Source of the DNA: Eubacteriales Family XIII. Incertae Sedis bacterium
GTDB taxonomy: Bacteria > Bacillota > Clostridia > Peptostreptococcales > Anaerovoracaceae
Direction of reading: 5' to 3'
Assembly: GCA_031272745.1 (NCBI GenBank)
Contig: JAISTF010000159.1
Location: 1-12,804, forward strand
DNA: 12,804 bases
Part shown: positions 6,176 through 10,797 of the stretch, one piece after another
How the letters are laid out: each line of letters opens with the position of its first letter
Position numbering within the stretch: the stretch's first letter is position 1
Program-made: the position numbers and the translations under genes
The notes under the pieces: model-generated
Told to the model about the DNA's origin: nothing
Database searches by the model: none
What the model saw: only the letters and a program-made list of their open reading frames with translations

Positions 6176-8875
6176 ATGATCAATCAGAAGAAAGCGTTCA
6201 GCGGGTTCGACGGGCTCGACAAGGCGCTGGACTACATCCGGTACGGCGACAATGTGGTGTGGCAGGTGACGGCGCACGAGGAGTACGCGTACTTCGTGCG
6301 GCCCTTCCTGCAGCGCGCGATCGCGGACGGCAAGAACGTCGTGTACTTCCGCTTCGGCAAGGAGCGCAGCCTGACGGACGATCCGGAGAGCGGCTTTTCG
6401 ATCCTCGATGTGCGCACGGGCGCGCCGCAGGAGAGCCTGTGGATCACGTTTGAAAACGCGGCCAACCTCACGATCTACGACGTCGACCCGTCGGGCGGGT
6501 TTGAGCAGACCGTCATGCGCATCGCGGACATCATCGAGGACGAGGGCGCGGAGACGCACTACGTCTTCGACTCCCTGACCGATTTGCAGAGCGCGTGGAT
6601 CGCAGACTTCATGGTGACCAATTTCTTTGTCGTCACCGCGCCCGAGATCGCCAAGACAAACTCCGTCGCCTACTTCGCTTTCCAGCGCAACAGCCACTCG
6701 ACCGAGACGCTCTCGCGCATCCGCGAAACCGCGAGCGTGCTCGTCGACGTCGTGCATACGGAGAAGCGGATGTACGTCCACCCCGCGAAGGTCTCCGAAC
6801 GCTACCTGCCGACGATCTTTCTGCCGCACCTCGTCGACATCGACGCGCCCGAGCTCATCAAGCCGCTGACAAACGGCATCGAACTCTCGGAATATTTCGC
6901 GCTCGTCGGCAAGAGCGGCAACCTCGACTCTTCGCGCAACCTCGACAACTGGGAGCGGTTTTTCATGGAAGAACGCCGCGAAGCCCGCTGCGAAGAGGAC
7001 AGCGAGGCGCAGATGCGCGCGCTGTGCCGTCTGGTCTTCACGCCCGACGAGCACATCCTCGACATCGCCGCGCGCAACATCACGCTCGACGACATCCTCG
7101 CGATCAAAAGCCGCATGATCGGCGTCGGCTCGATCGGCGGCAAGGCGACGGGCATGATCCTCTCGCGCCTCATCGTGCAGAAACGCCTGCCCGACGTCGC
7201 GAAAGTGCTCGAGCCGCACGACAGTTATTACATCTGCTCGAACCTCTACTACACCTTCCTCGTCAAAAACAAATGCTGGGGGCTGAAGATCCGGCAGCGC
7301 AAGCAGCGCGGTTATTTCACGATTGCCGAGATTTTGAAAGAGAAGATTCTCGAGGGGACGTTTTCCGACAACATCCGAGAACAGTTCCGGCAGATGCTGG
7401 AGTATTACGGGCAGAGCCCGATCATCGTGCGGTCGAGTTCGATGCTCGAGGACGGCTTCGGCAACGCGTTCGCGGGCAAATACGATTCGGTTTTCTGCGT
7501 GAACAAGGGGCCGCTCGAAGAACGCCTGCAGCGGTTCGAGGACGCGGTGCGTCAGGTGTACGCGAGCACGATGGACGAGTCGGTGCTCGAATACCGCCAG
7601 CAGCGCGGGCTGTCCGCGCAGGACGAGCAGATGGCGCTCCTCGTGCAGCGCGTCTCGGGCTCGCTCTTTCAGGACATCTACATGCCGATGGCCGCGGGCG
7701 TCGCGTTCTCGTACAACCAGTACCGCTGGAACAGCGAGATCGATCCGGCCGCGGGCGTCATCCGCATCGTCATGGGGCTCGGGACCCGCGCCGTCGACCG
7801 CACGGACGGCGACTACCCGCGCATCGCGGCGCTCGACCGGCCGGAGCTGCGCGCGCTCGCGAGCGACTACGTGAGCGATTACGCGCAGAAGAAGGTCGAC
7901 GTGCTCGACCTTACGATCAACGCGCATTCGACGCTGCCCATCGAGGATGTCGAAGGGCGGATGAGCGACTGGTTCAAGGAAATCGCCATCGAGCGTGACT
8001 ACAAAAAGGAAAACGAGCTGCGCAAGGTCGGCCTCGCGCGCCGCGTCGTCTTCACGACCTGCGAGCGCTTCCTGAAAAACGAAGGCTTCCTGACCGACAT
8101 GCGGGCCATCCTCGCGGCCGTGCAGGAAGAGTACGACTACCCCGTCGACGTCGAGTTCGCGCTGAACATCGCGCAGGACGGGCGCTTCGTCATCAACCTG
8201 CTCCAGTGCCGCCCGCTGCAGGTCGGCGGCTCCGGCATCCGCGTCGCGCTGCCCGAGGTGCCGGACAAGGACACGTTCTTCCGGCTCAGCGGCGGCACGA
8301 TGGGCGGCGCCTACTACGAGACCGTCGACGTCGTCGTGCGCGTCGACCCGCGCGCCTACTACGAATACCCGTACAACCTCAAGCCGCAGATCGCGCGCCT
8401 CATCGGGCAGATCAACCAGCTCTACGGCCGCGACGGCGAGCGCGTCGTGATGCTGCTCGTGCCCGGCCGCCTCGGCACCACCTCGCCGGAGCTCGGCGTG
8501 CCCGTGCGCTTCGCGGAAATCAGCAACGTCTCGGTCGCGTGCGAGGTCGCCTACGAGGGCGCGGGCTACCTGCCCGAACTGAGCTACGGCAGCCACTTCT
8601 TCCAGGACCTCGTGGAATCCGACATCTTCTATGCCTCGATCTTCGAGAACAAGGAGACGACCGAATACTACGACCCTGCATTTTTTGCAAATTTGAATAA
8701 CAGGCTTCGCGCGGACTTTCCCGACGCGCCGGGCGGTGCGGAGGAGATTGTTTTTGTGTATGATGTAAGCGGAAAGGGCCTGCGCATCGTAAGCGAGATC
8801 GCGTCAGGCAAGACGGTGTGCGGGTATTTCACGCCTGTAGGGGCGGCATCCTGCCGCCCGGAGGGAAGTATGTAG
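6176..8875 (+). CDS. PEP/pyruvate-binding (PPDK_N) ATP-grasp protein with degenerate KaiC-like N-terminal domain
   Basis: An 899-residue cytosolic protein. Residues ~1-235 resemble a KaiC/RecA-like fold (FDGLDKALDYIRYGDNVVWQV at the start; HYVFDSLTDL at 128-137 in the Walker B position), but GDNVVWQV (24-31) replaces the P-loop, so ATP hydrolysis there is unlikely. Residues ~310-682 are a PPDK_N ATP-grasp domain: IGGKATG with K323, IIVRSSSMLED with R419, FAGKY at 432-436, VEFA with E660, and LLQCRPLQ with Q677/R679. These match nucleotide-binding positions of pyruvate phosphate dikinase. The C-terminal domain has GRLGTTSPELGVPVRF (from 764) and YGSHFFQDL (804-812), motifs I recall from uncharacterised PPDK_N proteins. 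The phosphohistidine swivel and PEP/pyruvate TIM barrel are missing, so it is not a complete PPDK or PEP synthase. Substrate and role are unknown. The last 12 residues and the TAG come from a palindromic repeat, so the original C-terminus was probably altered. Confidence 0.85.
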   Translation: MINQKKAFSGFDGLDKALDYIRYGDNVVWQVTAHEEYAYFVRPFLQRAIADGKNVVYFRFGKERSLTDDPESGFSILDVRTGAPQESLWITFENAANLTIYDVDPSGGFEQTVMRIADIIEDEGAETHYVFDSLTDLQSAWIADFMVTNFFVVTAPEIAKTNSVAYFAFQRNSHSTETLSRIRETASVLVDVVHTEKRMYVHPAKVSERYLPTIFLPHLVDIDAPELIKPLTNGIELSEYFALVGKSGNLDSSRNLDNWERFFMEERREARCEEDSEAQMRALCRLVFTPDEHILDIAARNITLDDILAIKSRMIGVGSIGGKATGMILSRLIVQKRLPDVAKVLEPHDSYYICSNLYYTFLVKNKCWGLKIRQRKQRGYFTIAEILKEKILEGTFSDNIREQFRQMLEYYGQSPIIVRSSSMLEDGFGNAFAGKYDSVFCVNKGPLEERLQRFEDAVRQVYASTMDESVLEYRQQRGLSAQDEQMALLVQRVSGSLFQDIYMPMAAGVAFSYNQYRWNSEIDPAAGVIRIVMGLGTRAVDRTDGDYPRIAALDRPELRALASDYVSDYAQKKVDVLDLTINAHSTLPIEDVEGRMSDWFKEIAIERDYKKENELRKVGLARRVVFTTCERFLKNEGFLTDMRAILAAVQEEYDYPVDVEFALNIAQDGRFVINLLQCRPLQVGGSGIRVALPEVPDKDTFFRLSGGTMGGAYYETVDVVVRVDPRAYYEYPYNLKPQIARLIGQINQLYGRDGERVVMLLVPGRLGTTSPELGVPVRFAEISNVSVACEVAYEGAGYLPELSYGSHFFQDLVESDIFYASIFENKETTEYYDPAFFANLNNRLRADFPDAPGGAEEIVFVYDVSGKGLRIVSEIASGKTVCGYFTPVGAASCRPEGSM

Positions 8876-8902
8876 GGGCGGCATCCTGCCGCCCGGAGGG
8901 AA
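8836..8902 (+). repeat. Tandem pair of identical 32-bp palindromic repeats at the PPDK-like/plsX junction
   Basis: Two identical 32-bp units begin at 8836 and 8871 (35-bp period). Each starts with TGTAG, forms a hairpin GGGCGGCA–TCC–TGCCGCCC (8841-8859 and 8876-8894), and ends in GGAGGGAA. Unit 1 is translated as the tail of the upstream protein. The TAG in the head of unit 2 (8873-8875) is that gene's stop codon. GGAGGG in unit 2 (8895-8900) is the plsX ribosome site and abuts the hairpin. Related repeats occur inside the last gene in the window. Confidence 0.85.
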
Positions 8903-8904
8903 AC

Positions 8905-9927
8905 ATGAAAATCATCGTGGATGGCATGGGCGGCGACCACGCCCCCAAGGAAATCGTGAAGGGCGCGGCCGCCGCGTCGAGATTTTTCAAAGAGAAGGAA
9001 GAGATCGTGCTCGTCGGTGACGAGGCGCAGATTGCGAAGCTGCTTGAAAAGCACGACCACGCGAAGGACCGCGTCTCGGTCGTCCACGCGTCCGAGGTCA
9101 TCACGGGCGAGGACAAGCCCGTGAAGGCCATCCGCGCCAAGCGGGACAGTTCGCTCGTGCGCGCGCTTGAACTCGTGCGGGACGGCGGCGGCGACGTGCT
9201 GATCTCGGCGGGCAACAGCGGGGCGCTCATGACGGGCGCGCTGCTCGTGCTCGGGCGCATTGAGGGCATCGACCGGCCCGCGCTCGGCGCGCCGTATCCG
9301 CTCGCCATCAAGGACACGATCGGGCTGCTCATCGACGCGGGCGCAAACTCCGAATGCAAACCGCAGGCGCTGCTCCAGTTCGCGGCGATGGGCAACATCT
9401 ACGCGGAGAAAGTCCTCGGCGTGAAGCGGCCGATCGTCGGCCTCATCAATATGGGGACGGAGCCGGAAAAGGGCGGGAACACCCTGCGCGAGACGTACAA
9501 GCTGCTGCAAGCGGCGGCCGACCGCGACATCTTTTCGTTTGTCGGCAACATCGAGGCGCGCGACATCCCCTACGGGGTGGCGGACGTGCTCGTCGGCGAC
9601 GGCATGACGGGCAATACGGTGCTGAAGCTCACGGAGGGGCTCGGCATGGCGATCATGACGATGCTCGGGCAGAAGCTCACGAGCAGCACGGGGGCGAAGA
9701 TCGGCGCGATGCTCGTGCTGCCGAAGATCCGCGAGCTGAAGGCGCTCTTTGATTATTCGGAATACGGCGGGGCGCCCGTGCTCGGCGTGAAGCACCCCGT
9801 CATCAAGATCCACGGCTCGTCCGACTGGAAGACGGTGCAAAACGCGATTCTGCGCGCGGTGCCGTTCGTGGCGGAGGACGTCGTCGGGCATATCGAGGAA
9901 CAGCTTGGAAAAATCGAATTGGGATGA
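8905..9927 (+). CDS. plsX: Phosphate acyltransferase PlsX (acyl-ACP:phosphate transacylase)
   Basis: Makes acyl-phosphate from acyl-ACP and phosphate, the donor that PlsY uses to start phospholipid synthesis; the enzyme works at the inner face of the membrane. The protein has 340 residues, the usual size. Family motifs are clear: DGMGGDHAP (6-14), SAGNSGALMTGALLVLGRI, LLIDAGANSECKP, QFAAMGNIYA, VGNIEARDI and VLVGDGMTGNTVLKLTEG. The start at 8905 is chosen because MKIIVDGMGGD is the canonical N-terminus and GGAGGG lies 5 nt upstream; in-frame starts further upstream would translate the palindromic repeat. It lies 29 nt after the preceding stop codon and overlaps rnc, so it is probably cotranscribed with both. 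The acpP gene often found next to it is absent. Confidence 0.96.
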   Translation: MKIIVDGMGGDHAPKEIVKGAAAASRFFKEKEEIVLVGDEAQIAKLLEKHDHAKDRVSVVHASEVITGEDKPVKAIRAKRDSSLVRALELVRDGGGDVLISAGNSGALMTGALLVLGRIEGIDRPALGAPYPLAIKDTIGLLIDAGANSECKPQALLQFAAMGNIYAEKVLGVKRPIVGLINMGTEPEKGGNTLRETYKLLQAAADRDIFSFVGNIEARDIPYGVADVLVGDGMTGNTVLKLTEGLGMAIMTMLGQKLTSSTGAKIGAMLVLPKIRELKALFDYSEYGGAPVLGVKHPVIKIHGSSDWKTVQNAILRAVPFVAEDVVGHIEEQLGKIELG

Positions 9928-10618
9928 GCAACTGACCGCGTTCGAGGAGCGGCTCGGCTACGCGTTTTGCGACCGCGAGCTGCTCAAACGCGCGCTCAGG
10001 CATTCGTCGTATGTGAATGAGATCGGCGGCGCGGGGCTCGAGTCCAACGAGCGGCTCGAGTTCCTCGGCGACGCGGTGCTCGAATGCACGGTGACGGCGC
10101 TCCTGTTCGAGCGCGGCAGCGGCTATTCGGAAGGCGTGCTGACCGCCGTGCGCGCGCGCCTCGTGCGGACGGACAGCCTCGCGCGCATGGCGCGGCGGCT
10201 CGGTCTCGGCGGCCTGCTCCTGCTCGGGCGCGGCGCGGAACGGGGCGGGGAGCGCGACAACGACACCGTGCTCGAAGACGCCTTCGAAGCGCTCATCGGC
10301 GCCGTCTTCCTCGACGGCACGGCAGCCCTCGCGCAGCGCGTCGTGCGCCGCCTGTTCACGGACGAGGTCGACGGCCAGATCCGCCACATCGCCCACGGCG
10401 AGCGTTATTTCGACTACAAGACGACCCTGCAGATCGAACTGCAGCGCGGCGGCGCGGCCGACATCCGCTACGAAACGGTGTCCGAAAGCGGCCCCGACCA
10501 CGACAAGACCTTCGTCGTCCGCGTGCTCCACAACGGCCGACCCCTCGGCGAAGGCACCGGCAAGACAAAAAAAGCCGCCGAACAAGCCGCCGCCGAGCAG
10601 GCGCTGGGGGGGCTGTAG
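9905..10618 (+). CDS. rnc: Ribonuclease III
   Basis: Double-strand-specific endoribonuclease that processes rRNA precursors and structured mRNAs. The 237 residues hold an N-terminal RNase III domain with the signature NERLEFLGDA (48-57; acidic residues E49, E52 and D56) and EDAFEALIGAVFLD (D125 and E128), which together give the expected metal-binding set. A C-terminal dsRNA-binding domain runs from about 168 to 237, starting near DYKTTLQIELQ and ending in the basic, Ala-rich GKTKKAAEQAAAEQAL. The start is a TTG at 9905, preceded by GAGGAA (9895-9900) inside plsX. No in-frame ATG lies between there and the conserved domain, so the 23-nt overlap with plsX appears real and suggests translational coupling. 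Gene order differs from the usual rnc–smc: an intergenic gap and a surface-protein gene follow. Confidence 0.95.
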   Translation: MEKSNWDEQLTAFEERLGYAFCDRELLKRALRHSSYVNEIGGAGLESNERLEFLGDAVLECTVTALLFERGSGYSEGVLTAVRARLVRTDSLARMARRLGLGGLLLLGRGAERGGERDNDTVLEDAFEALIGAVFLDGTAALAQRVVRRLFTDEVDGQIRHIAHGERYFDYKTTLQIELQRGGAADIRYETVSESGPDHDKTFVVRVLHNGRPLGEGTGKTKKAAEQAAAEQALGGL

Positions 10619-10676
10619 GCGGGGGATGCAGTTCGAAGCACTCGGCTTTGTGATCTGACGATCTTCATTTCTTTAG

Positions 10677-10699
10677 AAAAATTTAAGAATTGTTTTTTT
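10677..10699 (+). terminator. Weak AT-rich hairpin with T-tract after rnc, possible terminator
   Basis: An A-rich arm (10677-10683) can pair with AATTGTT (10688-10694) across a TAAG loop, with one A·G mismatch, and it runs into seven Ts (10693-10699). The stem is short and AT-only, so intrinsic termination is doubtful. No better hairpin plus T-run was seen between rnc and the next promoter. Confidence 0.25.
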
Positions 10700-10710
10700 G
10701 TAGTCGGGGG

Positions 10711-10739
10711 TTGACAAGATTCATGTAACGTGATAGTTT
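10711..10739 (+). promoter_or_regulatory. Promoter of the repeat-bearing surface protein
   Basis: A perfect -35, TTGACA (10711-10716), is followed 17 nt later by TAGTTT (10734-10739). TG sits just upstream (10731-10732), giving an extended -10 that would help the poor hexamer. Transcription would start near 10746. The ribosome site GAGGGGGG (10782-10789) lies 8 nt before the ATG at 10798. The surrounding ~120 bp is clearly AT-richer than the rest of the window. Confidence 0.55.
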
Positions 10740-10742
10740 TTG

Positions 10743-10757
10743 TGTTATCAAATAACA
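10743..10757. promoter_or_regulatory. 15-bp palindrome near the transcription start, possible operator
   Basis: TGTTATCAAATAACA has 6-bp perfect arms around CAA and covers the predicted transcription start (~10746). A half-site-like TGATA (10731-10735) lies just upstream, overlapping the -10. The position suits a repressor site. No regulator gene is in the window, so this is conjecture. Confidence 0.3.
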
Positions 10758-10797
10758 TATATCTGAGGTTTTTGACAGTTTGAGGGGGGTAAGTACC

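Noticed and set aside
5789..8596. Long minus-strand open frame spanning two genes
   Set aside because: It crosses the adhesin/PPDK-like boundary and its composition mirrors the coding strand. No motif or start context was seen.
8836..8902. Tandem hairpins as an intrinsic terminator after the PPDK-like gene
   Set aside because: There is no T-tract after either hairpin. GGAGGG and the plsX ATG follow at once, so readthrough into plsX is expected.
8818..8904. Longer plsX N-terminus starting upstream in the repeat
   Set aside because: It would add 29 residues encoded by the palindromic repeats before the canonical MKIIVDGMGGD start, which has its own GGAGGG.
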